Below the pieces are notes generated by a model that had not been told where the DNA came from, made no database searches, and saw only the letters and a list, made by a program, of their open reading frames with translations. This document shows, piece by piece, positions 1 to 8,869 of a DNA stretch of 64,000 nt. The DNA is from Pseudomonas psychrophila HA-4 (GTDB taxonomy: Bacteria > Pseudomonadota > Gammaproteobacteria > Pseudomonadales > Pseudomonadaceae): positions 20,371 through 84,370 of the forward strand of contig NZ_ALJC01000066.1 in the NCBI RefSeq assembly GCF_000282975.1, given 5' to 3'. The stretch's first letter is position 1, and each line of letters opens with the position of its first letter. Position numbers and translations under genes: made by a program.

Positions 1-2
1 CG

Positions 3-827
3 GTGTGCAACGTGTTCTTCGAGAACTCCACACGCACCCGCACCACCTTTGAAATGGCCGCTCAACGCCTGTCTGCCGACGTCATCACACTGAATGTGTC
101 GACCTCGTCCGCGAGCAAGGGCGAAACTCTGCTCGACACCCTTCGAAACCTTGAAGCCATGGCCGCCGACATGTTCGTGGTGCGCCACGGCGACTCCGGC
201 GCCGCGCACTTTATTGCCGAACACGTGTGCCCGCAGGTGGCGATCATCAACGGCGGCGACGGCCGCCACGCGCACCCGACCCAAGGCATGCTCGACATGC
301 TGACGATCCGTCGGCACAAAGGCAGCGTTGAAAACCTCTCGGTGGCCATCGTCGGCGACATCCTGCACTCGCGGGTCGCACGTTCGAACATGATTGCGCT
401 GAAAACCTTGGGCTGTAAGGACATCCGCGTTATCGCACCCAAGACCCTGTTGCCGATCGGTATCGAGCAATATGGCGTGAAGGTGTACACCGACATGAAC
501 GAAGGCCTGAAAGACGTCGACGTGGTGATCATGTTGCGCCTACAGCGCGAGCGCATGTCCGGTGGCCTGTTGCCGAGCGAAGGCGAGTTTTACCGCCTGT
601 TTGGCCTGACCACCGCCCGCCTGGCCGGTGCCAAGCCGGACGCGATCGTGATGCACCCTGGCCCGATCAACCGAGGCGTAGAAATTGAGTCGGCAGTGGC
701 TGACGGCCCGCATTCGGTGATCCTCAACCAGGTGACGTATGGCATCGCCGTGCGCATGGCCGTGCTGTCCATGACCATGAGCGGGCAAACAGCCCAGCGC
801 CAATTCGAACAGGAGAAGGCCCAGTGA
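3..827 (+). CDS. pyrB: Aspartate carbamoyltransferase catalytic chain, 5' end cut by window
   Basis: Condenses carbamoyl phosphate with L-aspartate, the committed step of pyrimidine synthesis, in the cytoplasm. The window opens inside the gene: 274 codons remain of a family of about 334, so the N-terminal ~60 residues are missing and the GTG at 3 is an internal codon. The carbamoyl-phosphate loop [12 protein letters not shown] is at the very start of the visible part, and [11 protein letters not shown] lies near the C-terminus. The gene overlaps the next one by four bases (GTGA), so the two are translationally coupled. In pseudomonads this chain is known to assemble with the inactive dihydroorotase encoded next door. 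Confidence 0.97.
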   Translation: MCNVFFENSTRTRTTFEMAAQRLSADVITLNVSTSSASKGETLLDTLRNLEAMAADMFVVRHGDSGAAHFIAEHVCPQVAIINGGDGRHAHPTQGMLDMLTIRRHKGSVENLSVAIVGDILHSRVARSNMIALKTLGCKDIRVIAPKTLLPIGIEQYGVKVYTDMNEGLKDVDVVIMLRLQRERMSGGLLPSEGEFYRLFGLTTARLAGAKPDAIVMHPGPINRGVEIESAVADGPHSVILNQVTYGIAVRMAVLSMTMSGQTAQRQFEQEKAQ

Positions 828-2095
828 AGCTCAGCATTCTCGGCGCCCGCGTAATCGACCCAGCGAGCCAGCTGGACCAAGTGACAGACCTGCACATTGA
901 AGCCTGCAAAATAATCGCCATCGGCGCGGCGCCTGCCGGCTTTATTCCGAACCAAACCCTCGACGCCAATGGCCTGGTGGCCGCGCCGGGGCTGGTTGAC
1001 CTTAACGTCGCCCTGCGTGAGCCGGGTTACAGCCGCAAAGGCACCATCGCCAGCGAAACCCGCGCTGCGGCGGCCGGTGGCGTGACCAGCCTGTGCTGTC
1101 CGCCGCACACAAAGCCGGTGCTCGACACCTCGGCGGTGGCCGAGTTGATCCTGGACCGAGCCCGCGAAGCGGGTAACTGCAAAGTGTTCCCGATTGGCGC
1201 ACTGAGCAAAGGCTTGGAAGGTGAGCAACTGGCCGAACTGATTGCGCTGCGCGACGCCGGTTGCGTGGCGTTCGGCAATGGCCTTAACAGCTTCACCAAC
1301 ACCCGCACCCTGTGCCGGGCGCTGGAATATGCGGCGACGTTCGACCTCACGGTGATTTTTAACTCGCAAGACCGCGACCTGGCCGAAGGTGGCATCGCCC
1401 ACGACGGCCCGATGGCGGCTTTCCGTGGTTTGCCGGGCATACCGGAAACCGCAGAAACCGTGGCCTTGGCCCGTGACCTGCTGCTGGTTGAGCAAAGTGG
1501 CGTGCGTGCACACTTCAGCCAACTGACCAGTGCTCGCGGCGTAGCCCTGATTGCTCAGGCACAGGCACGCGGCCTGAAGGTGACGGCCGATGTGGCGCTG
1601 TATCAACTGATTTTGACGGATGAAGCGCTGGTGGACTTCTCCAGCGTGTACCACGTGCAACCGCCACTGCGCACCCGCGCGGACCGCGACGGCCTGCGTG
1701 CAGCCGTGAAATCGGGTGTGGTACAGGCTATTTCCAGCCATCACCAGCCTCACGAGCGCGACGCCAAACTGGCACCGTTCGGTGCGACCGAGCCGGGCAT
1801 GAGCAGCGTCGAACTGTTGTTGCCTTTGGCGATGACGTTGGTAGAAGACGGCCTGCTGGACTTGCCGACCTTGCTCGCCCGCCTCAGCGCAGGCCCGGCT
1901 CAGGCGTTGCGTCTGCCGGCAGGTAGCTTGGCGGTGGGTTCGCCTGCGGACCTGGTGCTGTTCGACCCAGCGGCCTCGACGGTTGCCGGTGAAAAATGGC
2001 TCTCCAAAGGCGACAACTGCGCGTTCCTCGGCCATTGCCTGCCAAGTGCCGTGCGTTACACACTGGTGGATGGGCGGATCAGTTACGAAGGCTAA
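824..2095 (+). CDS. pyrC': Non-catalytic dihydroorotase-like subunit of ATCase (PyrC')
   Basis: A 423-aa dihydroorotase homologue. It starts at GTG 824 with AGGAG eight bases upstream and overlaps the pyrB stop. It has the dihydroorotase fold signature but not its metal site: the usual HxH before LREPG is N61-V62-A63, the paired histidines near residue 265 read ALYQL, and the Asp of the usual TDHAPH block is Ser (SSHHQPH). In Pseudomonas such proteins are known as PyrC', a structural partner needed for ATCase assembly and not an enzyme. A true dihydroorotase should be encoded elsewhere. Identification is firm; the structural role is family knowledge. Confidence 0.93.
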   Translation: MKLSILGARVIDPASQLDQVTDLHIEACKIIAIGAAPAGFIPNQTLDANGLVAAPGLVDLNVALREPGYSRKGTIASETRAAAAGGVTSLCCPPHTKPVLDTSAVAELILDRAREAGNCKVFPIGALSKGLEGEQLAELIALRDAGCVAFGNGLNSFTNTRTLCRALEYAATFDLTVIFNSQDRDLAEGGIAHDGPMAAFRGLPGIPETAETVALARDLLLVEQSGVRAHFSQLTSARGVALIAQAQARGLKVTADVALYQLILTDEALVDFSSVYHVQPPLRTRADRDGLRAAVKSGVVQAISSHHQPHERDAKLAPFGATEPGMSSVELLLPLAMTLVEDGLLDLPTLLARLSAGPAQALRLPAGSLAVGSPADLVLFDPAASTVAGEKWLSKGDNCAFLGHCLPSAVRYTLVDGRISYEG

Positions 2096-2100
2096 GAGCC

Positions 2101-2350
2101 GCCCTCACCCCAACCCTCTCCCGGAAGGAGAGGGAGCTTTACCGAGGTGTTTTCAGATTCAGCGCAGTACCGTCAGAGTGAAGAGACCCGTCAATATCCC
2201 CCGATCAGCCCCCTCTCCCTCCGGAGGGAAAGGGCGCTTTACCGAGGTGTTTTCAGATTCAGCGCAGTACCGTCAGAGTGAAGATACCCGTCAATATCCC
2301 TCGATCAGTCCCCTCTCCCTCCGGGAGAGGGTTAGGGTGAGGGGCTTTTG
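2101..2350. repeat. CCCTCACCC-type inverted repeat enclosing a 100-bp tandem duplication
   Basis: The region between pyrC' and the TM2 gene is one repeat structure. The outer arms are CCCTCACCCCAACCCTCTCC at the left (2103 on) and its near-complement at the right, ending GGGTGAGGGGCTTTT (to 2349). Between them a unit beginning CTTTACCGAGGTGTTTTCAG is present twice, at 2137-2236 and 2237-2336, a period of exactly 100 bp with few differences. The outer arms can pair and probably terminate transcription from both flanking genes, which converge here. Small reading frames through it follow the repeat and are not genes. Confidence 0.85.
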
Positions 2351-2354
2351 ATCT

Positions 2355-2771
2355 TTAACGGCGTTCAGCGTTCTTGATCGAGATCTGGTCGTTCAAGGTC
2401 CAGAAGTCATACAGCACACCGATCAGGAAAAAACCGCCTGTAAACAGGTAGATGATCCCGGTGATCCACTTGCCCATGTACATGCGATGCACGCCAAATA
2501 CGCCCAGGAACGTCAGCAGAATCCATGACACGTTGTAGTCGGTATCACCTGACGTAAAACGCAGGTCCGCTTCACGGTCCATGCTCGGAATCAGAAACAA
2601 GTCGATCAGCCAACCTATTCCCAACAATCCAAAGGTGAAAAACCAGATCGTCCCGGTCACCGGCTTGCCGTAATAGAAGCGGTGCGCCCCCAGAAAACCA
2701 AAAATCCAGAGCAAATAACCCAGCACTTTGCTGTGGGTATCGCGCTGTACATCGTCTCGATAGCCGCTCAT
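2355..2771 (-). CDS. TM2-domain membrane protein
   Basis: A 138-aa inner-membrane protein with two consecutive TM2-like units. The first (about residues 14-60) contains GFLGAHRFYYGKPVTG, the second (about 80-125) FLGVFGVHRMYMGKWITG. Each has a helix, the short G-x-H-R-x-Y-x-G-K loop and a second helix, so about four membrane segments in all. The start has GAGGG a few bases upstream on the minus strand. TM2 proteins have no single established function. The gene is alone, convergent with pyrC' and divergent from the NlpC/P60 gene. Confidence 0.8.
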   Translation of the reverse strand: MSGYRDDVQRDTHSKVLGYLLWIFGFLGAHRFYYGKPVTGTIWFFTFGLLGIGWLIDLFLIPSMDREADLRFTSGDTDYNVSWILLTFLGVFGVHRMYMGKWITGIIYLFTGGFFLIGVLYDFWTLNDQISIKNAERR

Positions 2772-2802
2772 AAATGCCCTCTTTGCTGCTGATAGAAAAA
2801 TA

Positions 2803-2826
2803 TTGTGACTTTTTTTGTGACTTTTT
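2803..2826. repeat. Two tandem 12-bp TTGTGACTTTTT units
   Basis: TTGTGACTTTTT occurs at 2803-2814 and again at 2815-2826, in the spacer between the divergent TM2 and NlpC/P60 genes and about 30 bp upstream of the TM2 start. Helically spaced repeats in such a place often bind a regulator, but the 12-bp period is not quite one helical turn and no matching factor is recognised. Confidence 0.5.
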
Positions 2827-3024
2827 TACTGTCTCGCAACAGGTAAAAGTGTCTTACAAAAAATGGCGCAAAGCCTTGTACTACCTGACTTGCACAGTTT
2901 CCATGTGACATTTTGTCACCGCATTTAGCCTTTTTGACCCCCAAGTCCAATCGACAAACGGCCTGAGAAAGGACAAAAAAGCTGTTATAAAGTTTCGCGC
3001 TAACCACCCATTGAGCCCTGCCGA

Positions 3025-3684
3025 ATGCGTCCTATATTCAAGACATGGCTAACCATTTGCCTATTAATGCCACTGGCCGCCCACGCCACCAACCGTGAGC
3101 AACACCTTCCGTCCGGCTTCACTGGCTACACCGCAAAGTCATCTGCGAGTGCTGTTCATGTCGCCACTAACAGCAAAACCACGACCAAAACCGTCGTGCG
3201 CCCGACTTCTAGTAAAGTCCACCGCAAGGCCCCCGGCAAAATTGCCACCGCGTCACTGGCCGCTGCCAACAAGCAAAGCAGCGCAGTATTGAGCCGTGCA
3301 GTAAACGTGCTGGGTACACCTTATCGTTGGGGCGGCAGTAGCCCAAGTAAAGGGTTCGACTGCAGCGGATTGGTCAAATACGCCTTTAACGACGTAAAGG
3401 CGGTGAATCTGCCCCGCAGTTCCAGCGAAATGGCCAGCGGCCATGGCCAAAAGATCGAACGCAAGGATTTGAAACCAGGCGACTTGCTGTTTTTCAACAT
3501 CAAGAGCCGCAAGGTTAACCACGTTGCCATTTATCTGGGCAATGACCGGTTCATCCACGCGCCACGTCGCGGTAAATCGGTGACCATCGACACCCTGAAA
3601 AAGCCTTATTGGCAGAGCCACTATGTGGTTGCCAAGCGTGTACTGCCTAAAGAACAAACCAAGTTGCAGATTGTTCAGCGCTAA
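3025..3684 (+). CDS. Secreted NlpC/P60 (C40) peptidoglycan hydrolase
   Basis: A 219-aa protein with a signal peptide (residues 1-22, ending AAHA), a low-complexity Ser/Thr/Lys linker to about residue 85, and a C-terminal NlpC/P60 domain. The catalytic Cys is in GFDCSGLVKYAF (about residue 113), followed by the family His in NHVAIYLG and a polar third residue in FIHAPRRG. Such enzymes cut the D-Glu-mDAP bond of the peptidoglycan stem peptide in the periplasm, as MepS/Spr does. TATAAA at 2986-2991 could be its -10 box, but no good -35 is visible. The length and the single domain fit the Spr group. Confidence 0.88.
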   Translation: MRPIFKTWLTICLLMPLAAHATNREQHLPSGFTGYTAKSSASAVHVATNSKTTTKTVVRPTSSKVHRKAPGKIATASLAAANKQSSAVLSRAVNVLGTPYRWGGSSPSKGFDCSGLVKYAFNDVKAVNLPRSSSEMASGHGQKIERKDLKPGDLLFFNIKSRKVNHVAIYLGNDRFIHAPRRGKSVTIDTLKKPYWQSHYVVAKRVLPKEQTKLQIVQR

Positions 3685-3690
3685 GCACGC

Positions 3691-3729
3691 ACATCTGTAG
3701 CCGCTGCCGCAGGCTGCGGCTACAGATGT
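3691..3729. terminator. Perfect inverted repeat between convergent genes
   Basis: ACATCTGTAGCCGC at the left pairs with GCGGCTACAGATGT at the right around a short GC-rich centre that is itself partly complementary. It sits between the stops of the NlpC/P60 gene and pilT and overlaps the pilT stop region. It belongs to the GTAGC-type palindromes seen several times in this window and can serve as a bidirectional terminator. Confidence 0.65.
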
Positions 3730-4718
3730 TAGATCAGACCTCTATCTTTCAGCCTTATCAGGCCCATCTCCAGCGTCTGCATGCCCACCGCCCCGCCGGT
3801 CTGGATGACTGTGACCATCTGCGCGACCTTGTTTTCCCGGATCAAATTACGAATCGCCGGCGTCGCCAGCATGATTTCGTGAGCGGCTATCCGACCACCA
3901 CCCACGCGCTTGACCAGTGTTTGAGCAATCACCGCCTGCAGTGACTCAGACAACATGGCCCGCACCATGGCTTTTTCTTCGGCAGGAAACACGTCCACGA
4001 TCCGGTCGACGGTTTTGGCCGCCGAAGCAGTGTGCAGCGTTGCCAACACCAAATGCCCCGTTTCTGCAGCTGTCAGCGCCAAGCGTATGCTGTCTAGGTC
4101 ACGCATTTCGCCCAGCATGATTACGTCCGGGTCTTCACGCAGTGCCGCACGCAAGGCTGTCGCCACGCTATGGGTATCACGCGACACTTCACGTTGGCTG
4201 ATCAGGCATTGGCGCGGCGTGTGAACAAACTCAATCGGGTCTTCAATGGTCAAGATGTGCTGCTGACGGGTGGTGTTGATGTGGTCAATCATTGCCGCCA
4301 AGGTGGTCGTCTTGCCCGAGCCGGTCGCACCGGTCACCAGCACCAGACCTTGTGACAGGCTACAGAGCCCTTTGAACACCTCTCCAAGGCCTAAGGACTC
4401 GATACTTGGGACTTGCGCAGCAATGCTGCGAAACACCGCCCCAGCGCCACGATGCTGCTCGAAAGCATTGACCCGAAAGCGCCCCAGTCCCGGCACCCTG
4501 TACGAAAAATCAGCTTCGTGGTCTGTTTCAAACGCTATGCGCTGCGCGTCGCTCATGACGCTGTGAATGAGTTGGCGCACTTGATCCGGCGCCAGCACCG
4601 GCAACGCACAACGCTGCATCTCTCCATCCACCCGCAGCATAGGCTCCACGCCTGCTGACAGGTGCATGTCTGAAGCCCCGTGTTTGACGCTAAACGCCAA
4701 CAGGTCGGCGATGTCCAT
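3729..4718 (-). CDS. pilT: Type IV pilus retraction ATPase PilT, short C-terminus
   Basis: Hexameric ATPase that powers type IV pilus retraction at the inner membrane. The start at 4718 gives the family N-terminus MDIADLLAFSVKHGASD and has GGGAGGGGG just upstream; the frame is open for 49 more codons but these do not resemble PilT. Walker A is GATGSGKT (130-137), followed by the Asp box and Walker B in DPDVIMLGEMRD and the His box AETGHLVLATLHT. The protein is 329 aa against 344 in P. aeruginosa and ends at KDRGLI, lacking the last ~15 residues. The pilU gene that follows pilT in P. aeruginosa is absent. Divergent from yggS. Confidence 0.93.
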   Translation of the reverse strand: MDIADLLAFSVKHGASDMHLSAGVEPMLRVDGEMQRCALPVLAPDQVRQLIHSVMSDAQRIAFETDHEADFSYRVPGLGRFRVNAFEQHRGAGAVFRSIAAQVPSIESLGLGEVFKGLCSLSQGLVLVTGATGSGKTTTLAAMIDHINTTRQQHILTIEDPIEFVHTPRQCLISQREVSRDTHSVATALRAALREDPDVIMLGEMRDLDSIRLALTAAETGHLVLATLHTASAAKTVDRIVDVFPAEEKAMVRAMLSESLQAVIAQTLVKRVGGGRIAAHEIMLATPAIRNLIRENKVAQMVTVIQTGGAVGMQTLEMGLIRLKDRGLI

Positions 4719-4775
4719 ACCCCCTCCCAATTCCAGTAGAATGCCGCAGACTTTCACAACGGCGGGCTTAAATGA

Positions 4776-5462
4776 ATGTCCACGATAGCAGGCAACATTG
4801 CTCAGGTTGAGGCTCGGATCCGTGCAGCGGCAGAGGCTGTGCAACGTGATGTAACGAGCGTCCACTTACTCGCGGTCAGCAAGACCAAACCCGCAGCCGC
4901 CTTGCGCGAAGCGTACGCCGCTGGGATTCGCGACTTTGGCGAAAATTATCTGCAAGAGGCCCGCGCCAAGCAGGTTGAATTAGCTGATCTGCCCTTGTGT
5001 TGGCACTTCATCGGCCCCATTCAATCGAACAAGACGCGTGAGATAGCCGAGCATTTCGCGTGGGTGCATTCCGTAGACCGCCTGAAAATTGCCCAGCGCC
5101 TGTCAGAACAGCGCCCGGCCGACTTACCGCCGCTAAACATTTGCATCCAGGTCAACGTCAGCGGTGAGGCCAGCAAATCAGGCTGCACACCACACGATCT
5201 GCCCGCACTGGCGGCGGCAATCAATGCGCTTCCACGCTTAAAGCTGCGCGGATTGATGGCAATTCCCGAACCCACGGAGGTTCGCGCTGAGCAAGACGCC
5301 GCGTTTGCAGCGGTACGCACATTGCAACAGAGCCTTAACCTGGGGCTCGATACACTTTCCATGGGCATGAGCCACGACCTGGAGTCGGCCATTGCCCAAG
5401 GCGCCACGTGGGTGCGTATTGGCACCGCGTTATTTGGTGCGCGCGATTACGGCCAGGCTTGA
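4776..5462 (+). CDS. yggS: YggS/PROSC pyridoxal-phosphate homeostasis protein
   Basis: A 228-aa single-domain PLP-binding TIM-barrel protein. The PLP lysine is in LLAVSKTKP (about residue 36), followed by the family signatures FGENYLQEA, WHFIGPIQSNK and GLMAIPEP, with the phosphate-binding SMGMSHDLESAI and GTALFG near the end. YggS proteins have no known catalytic activity; they buffer PLP and influence amino-acid metabolism. It is followed by proC after 31 bases, the usual arrangement. It starts 57 bases from the divergent pilT start. Confidence 0.95.
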   Translation: MSTIAGNIAQVEARIRAAAEAVQRDVTSVHLLAVSKTKPAAALREAYAAGIRDFGENYLQEARAKQVELADLPLCWHFIGPIQSNKTREIAEHFAWVHSVDRLKIAQRLSEQRPADLPPLNICIQVNVSGEASKSGCTPHDLPALAAAINALPRLKLRGLMAIPEPTEVRAEQDAAFAAVRTLQQSLNLGLDTLSMGMSHDLESAIAQGATWVRIGTALFGARDYGQA

Positions 5463-5493
5463 GAACTCGCCTCATTTTTTATAAGGATCGGTT

Positions 5494-6312
5494 ATGAGCA
5501 AAACGCGTATTGCCTTTATCGGGGCCGGTAATATGGCTTCCAGCCTGATCGGCGGCCTGCTGGCCAAAGGTCTGGACGCTGCACAGATTCGCGCCAGCGA
5601 TCCCGGCGCAGAGACTCGGGCCAAGGTAACGGCCGAGCACGGCATTGAAGTGTTTGCTGACAACGCACAGGCCGTGCAAGACGCTGATGTGATTGTGATC
5701 GCGGTCAAGCCACAGGCCATGAAGGCTGTGTGCCAAGACCTGCGCCCGCACCTCAAACCGCATCAACTGCTGGTGTCGATTGCCGCCGGTATCACCTGCG
5801 CCAGCCTGCTGAACTGGCTAGGCAACCAGCCGTTGGTGCGTTGCATGCCTAACACCCCAGCGTTGCTGGGCAAAGGCGTGAGCGGCCTGTTTGCCACCGC
5901 CGATGTCACCGCCGAGCAGCGTCAACAGGCGGATGAACTGCTGTCGGCCGTAGGCATTGTGCTGTGGGTAGATACAGAAGCGCAGATCGACGCAGTGACC
6001 GCTGTTTCTGGCAGCGGCCCAGCGTATTTCTTCTTGCTGATCGAAGCCATGACCGCCGCAGGCGTCAAACTCGGCCTGCCGCGTGAAGTGGCCGAGCAAT
6101 TGGCGCAGCACACCGCACTGGGCGCCGCCCACATGGCCGTTGCCAGCGATGTCGACGCCGCCGAGTTGCGCCGTCGCGTCACCTCGCCTGCGGGCACCAC
6201 AGAAGCTGCGATCACGTCATTCCAGGCGGATGGTTTTGAAGCCATCGTCGAAAAAGCATTGAGTGCCGCCGCGCACCGCTCGGCCGAAATGGCCGAACAA
6301 CTGGGTCAATAA
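5494..6312 (+). CDS. proC: Pyrroline-5-carboxylate reductase
   Basis: Last step of proline synthesis: NAD(P)H-dependent reduction of 1-pyrroline-5-carboxylate. The 272-aa protein opens with the Rossmann loop FIGAGNMASSLIGG, continues with VIAVKPQ and the RCMPNTPALLGKG block, and has the ProC signature around SGSGPAYFFLLIEAM and the helical dimer domain with RRRVTSPAGTTEAAI. The start at 5494 follows AAGGA with normal spacing. Middle gene of yggS-proC-yggT. Confidence 0.97.
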   Translation: MSKTRIAFIGAGNMASSLIGGLLAKGLDAAQIRASDPGAETRAKVTAEHGIEVFADNAQAVQDADVIVIAVKPQAMKAVCQDLRPHLKPHQLLVSIAAGITCASLLNWLGNQPLVRCMPNTPALLGKGVSGLFATADVTAEQRQQADELLSAVGIVLWVDTEAQIDAVTAVSGSGPAYFFLLIEAMTAAGVKLGLPREVAEQLAQHTALGAAHMAVASDVDAAELRRRVTSPAGTTEAAITSFQADGFEAIVEKALSAAAHRSAEMAEQLGQ

Positions 6313-6323
6313 AGGAGCACATG

Positions 6324-6911
6324 ATGTCTGGACTTAATGGCGCTGCCATTTTCGTGATTCAAACCCTGGGTAGCCTCTACCTGCTGATCGTGCTGCTGCG
6401 CTTCATCCTGCAATTGGTACGGGCCAACTTTTACAACCCGTTGTGCCAGTTCACCGTCAAAGCCACCCAACCGCTGCTCAAGCCCCTGCGCCGCGTGATC
6501 CCGAGCCTGTTCGGGCTGGACATGTCATCGCTGGTATTGGCCATCATCGTGCAGATGGTGATCTTCGCCGTGGTGCTGACCCTCAGCTACATGTCGTTCA
6601 ACATACTGGGCCTGCTGGCTTGGGCAATCATTGGCGTGACCGCGCTGTTCTTGAAGGTGTTCTTCTTCGCCATGATCATCAGCGTGATCCTGTCGTGGGT
6701 GGCACCGGGCAGCAGCAGCCCCGGCGCTGAGCTGGTCAACCAGATCACTGAACCTGCACTGGCACCGTTCCGGCGCTTCCTGCCAAGCATGGGCGGCCTG
6801 GATATTTCGCCGATTCTGGCCTTCATGGTGATCCAACTGATCCAAAGCTACGTGATCCCGCCTTTGGCAATGTACGTGGGCATGCCGGTCGTGTTGTTCG
6901 GCCTGATCTAA
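6324..6911 (+). CDS. yggT: YggT-family integral membrane protein
   Basis: A 195-aa inner-membrane protein made of two YggT repeats (about residues 10-85 and 105-190), each with two hydrophobic helices around a conserved stretch (FYNPLCQFTVKATQPLLKPLRR and the matching TEPALAPFRRFLPSMGGLDISP). Two ATG codons are adjacent; GGAG at 6314-6317 is 6 bases from the second (6324) and only 3 from the first, so 6324 is chosen. Eleven bases after proC and surely co-transcribed. The function is unsettled; links to osmotic stress have been proposed for the family. Confidence 0.88.
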   Translation: MSGLNGAAIFVIQTLGSLYLLIVLLRFILQLVRANFYNPLCQFTVKATQPLLKPLRRVIPSLFGLDMSSLVLAIIVQMVIFAVVLTLSYMSFNILGLLAWAIIGVTALFLKVFFFAMIISVILSWVAPGSSSPGAELVNQITEPALAPFRRFLPSMGGLDISPILAFMVIQLIQSYVIPPLAMYVGMPVVLFGLI

Positions 6912-6947
6912 CGAAAAAACCTGTAGGAGCAGCCGGTCGACGCTCGA

Positions 6948-6989
6948 TTGCCTCGCGATCTTTTAAAACATCAAAAGATCGCGAGGCAA
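6948..6989. terminator. Long-stem hairpin after yggT
   Basis: A perfect 17-bp stem: TTGCCTCGCGATCTTTT at 6948-6964 pairs with 6973-6989 across an 8-base loop. The flanks GTAGGAGC and CTCGTTCCTA mark it as a member of the common Pseudomonas palindromic repeats. It closes the yggS-proC-yggT operon, although no strong T-run follows. Confidence 0.65.
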
Positions 6990-7076
6990 GCTCGTTCCTA
7001 TAGAGGTTTGAGCATTGCTTGCTGCCCTGCCCCCCGCTCATTAGACTTACGCCTCATTTAAATGAGAGCAGGGTCG

Positions 7077-8216
7077 ATGCCAACTGCCTTTCCCCCCGAT
7101 TCCGTTGGTCTGGTTGTGCCGCAAATGGCGCACTTCAGCGAACCGCTGGCATTAGCCTGTGGCCGCTCACTGCCTGCCTATGATCTGATTTATGAAACCT
7201 ACGGTCAGCTCAATGCCACAGCCAGCAACGCTGTGCTGATCTGCCATGCGCTATCCGGGCACCATCATGCTGCCGGTTTCCACAGTGCCGACGAGCGCAA
7301 GCCCGGCTGGTGGGACAGTTGCATTGGCCCCGGCAAGCCGATTGATACCACCAAGTTCTTCGTGGTCAGCCTCAACAACCTCGGTGGCTGCAACGGATCA
7401 ACTGGGCCGAGCAGCCTCAACCCCGAAACCGGCCGTCCGTTTGGCGCCGATTTCCCGGTGCTGACGGTCGAGGACTGGGTACACAGCCAGGCCCGCCTAG
7501 CTGACCGTCTTGGGATCAACCAGTGGGCTGCCGTGATCGGTGGCAGTCTGGGCGGCATGCAAGCGTTGCAATGGAGCATCAGCTACCCGGATCGCCTGCG
7601 CCATTGTCTGGCCATTGCCTCGGCGCCCAAGTTGTCGGCACAAAACATCGCATTCAACGAAGTCGCCCGCCAGGCCATTCTCACCGACCCGGAGTTCCAC
7701 GGCGGCTCATTCCAGGAAAAAGGCGTTATCCCCAAGCGCGGCCTGATGCTGGCGCGCATGGTCGGGCACATCACCTACCTGTCCGATGACTCCATGGGCG
7801 AGAAATTCGGCCGTGGCCTGAAGAACGAAAACCTCAACTACGACTTCCACAGCGTGGAGTTCCAGGTTGAAAGCTACCTGCGTTATCAGGGTGAAGAGTT
7901 CTCCGGGCGTTTCGACGCCAATACCTACCTGCTGATGACCAAGGCGCTCGACTACTTCGACCCGGCAGCCAACTTCGACGATGACCTGGCCAAAACCTTT
8001 GCTGGGGCCAAGGCGCGCTTTTGCGTGATGTCGTTCACCACCGACTGGCGCTTTTCACCCGCGCGCTCGCGTGAACTGGTGGACGCGTTGATGGCTGCCA
8101 AAAAAGACGTCTGCTACCTGGAAATCGACGCTCCGCAAGGCCATGACGCCTTCCTGATCCCGATCCCGCGCTACCTGCAAGCCTTCAGCAACTACATGAA
8201 CCGCATAGAACTGTGA
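7077..8216 (+). CDS. metX: Homoserine O-acyltransferase MetX
   Basis: Acylates L-homoserine to enter methionine synthesis. It is an alpha/beta-hydrolase-fold protein of 379 aa. The nucleophile is Ser157 in [13 protein letters not shown], with the Asp and His of the triad near the C-terminus (the His in [12 protein letters not shown]); SGHHHAAG and [12 protein letters not shown] are family blocks. The ATG at 7077 gives the family start [12 protein letters not shown]; an ATG 15 bases earlier is possible. Annotation usually says acetyltransferase, but pseudomonad MetX is reported to prefer succinyl-CoA, so the acyl donor is left open. metW follows after 7 bases. Confidence 0.95.
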   Translation: MPTAFPPDSVGLVVPQMAHFSEPLALACGRSLPAYDLIYETYGQLNATASNAVLICHALSGHHHAAGFHSADERKPGWWDSCIGPGKPIDTTKFFVVSLNNLGGCNGSTGPSSLNPETGRPFGADFPVLTVEDWVHSQARLADRLGINQWAAVIGGSLGGMQALQWSISYPDRLRHCLAIASAPKLSAQNIAFNEVARQAILTDPEFHGGSFQEKGVIPKRGLMLARMVGHITYLSDDSMGEKFGRGLKNENLNYDFHSVEFQVESYLRYQGEEFSGRFDANTYLLMTKALDYFDPAANFDDDLAKTFAGAKARFCVMSFTTDWRFSPARSRELVDALMAAKKDVCYLEIDAPQGHDAFLIPIPRYLQAFSNYMNRIEL

Positions 8217-8223
8217 GAACGCC

Positions 8224-8844
8224 ATGAGAGCCGACCTGGAAATCATCCAAGACTGGATCCCCGCCGGCAGCCGCGTGCTCGACCTCGGTTGTGGTGATGG
8301 CGAACTGCTGAGCTGGCTGCGCGACAACAAGCAAGTCACCGGCTACGGCCTGGAAAACGACCCGGACAATATCGCCGAGTGTGTCGCCAAAGGCATCAAC
8401 GTCATCGAGCAGGACCTGGACAAGGGGCTGGGCAACTTCGCCAGCAACAGCTTCGACATCGTGGTCATGACGCAGGCGCTGCAAGCCGTGCACTATCCCG
8501 ACCGGATTCTTGACGAAATGCTGCGCGTCGGGCGCCAGTGCATCATCACCTTCCCGAACTTCGGTCACTGGCGCTGCCGCTGGTATTTGGCCAGCAAGGG
8601 CCGGATGCCGGTGTCTGAGTTTCTGCCGTACACCTGGTACAACACGCCGAACATTCACTTCTGCACCTTCGAAGACTTCGAGGCGCTGTGCAGTGAGCGC
8701 GAAGCCCGTGTGATCAATCGGCTTGCCGTGGATCAACAACACCGCCACGGGTGGGCGAGTAAGTTATGGCCTAACCTGTTAGGCGAGATAGGCATTTACC
8801 GTGTCAGCAGTCCTAGCCTACAGGATCACCAAATCGCAGTTTAA
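8224..8844 (+). CDS. metW: Methionine biosynthesis protein MetW
   Basis: A 206-aa class I SAM-methyltransferase-fold protein: LDLGCGDGELLSWL (motif I, about residue 20), YGLENDPDNIAECV, then FDIVVMTQALQAVHYP and TFPNFGHWRCRWYLASKGRMP. MetW is always found with metX and is thought to partner MetX in the homoserine acylation step and not to methylate a known substrate. Spaced 7 bases from metX, in one operon with it. Confidence 0.95.
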   Translation: MRADLEIIQDWIPAGSRVLDLGCGDGELLSWLRDNKQVTGYGLENDPDNIAECVAKGINVIEQDLDKGLGNFASNSFDIVVMTQALQAVHYPDRILDEMLRVGRQCIITFPNFGHWRCRWYLASKGRMPVSEFLPYTWYNTPNIHFCTFEDFEALCSEREARVINRLAVDQQHRHGWASKLWPNLLGEIGIYRVSSPSLQDHQIAV

Positions 8845-8869
8845 ATGAGTGTGTTTAAGGAGAAAGATC

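Noticed and set aside
590..2035. 481-codon open frame on the minus strand
   Set aside because: Antisense to pyrB/pyrC'; Arg/Gln/His-rich composition of a reversed GC-rich gene, no domain, no ribosome-binding site.
1983..2351. 122-codon frame through the tandem repeat
   Set aside because: It follows the pyrC' end and then the repeat unit; its repeated peptide reflects only the DNA duplication.
4719..4865. N-terminal extension of pilT
   Set aside because: 49 extra codons overlap the divergent yggS gene and do not resemble PilT; a good ribosome-binding site precedes 4718.
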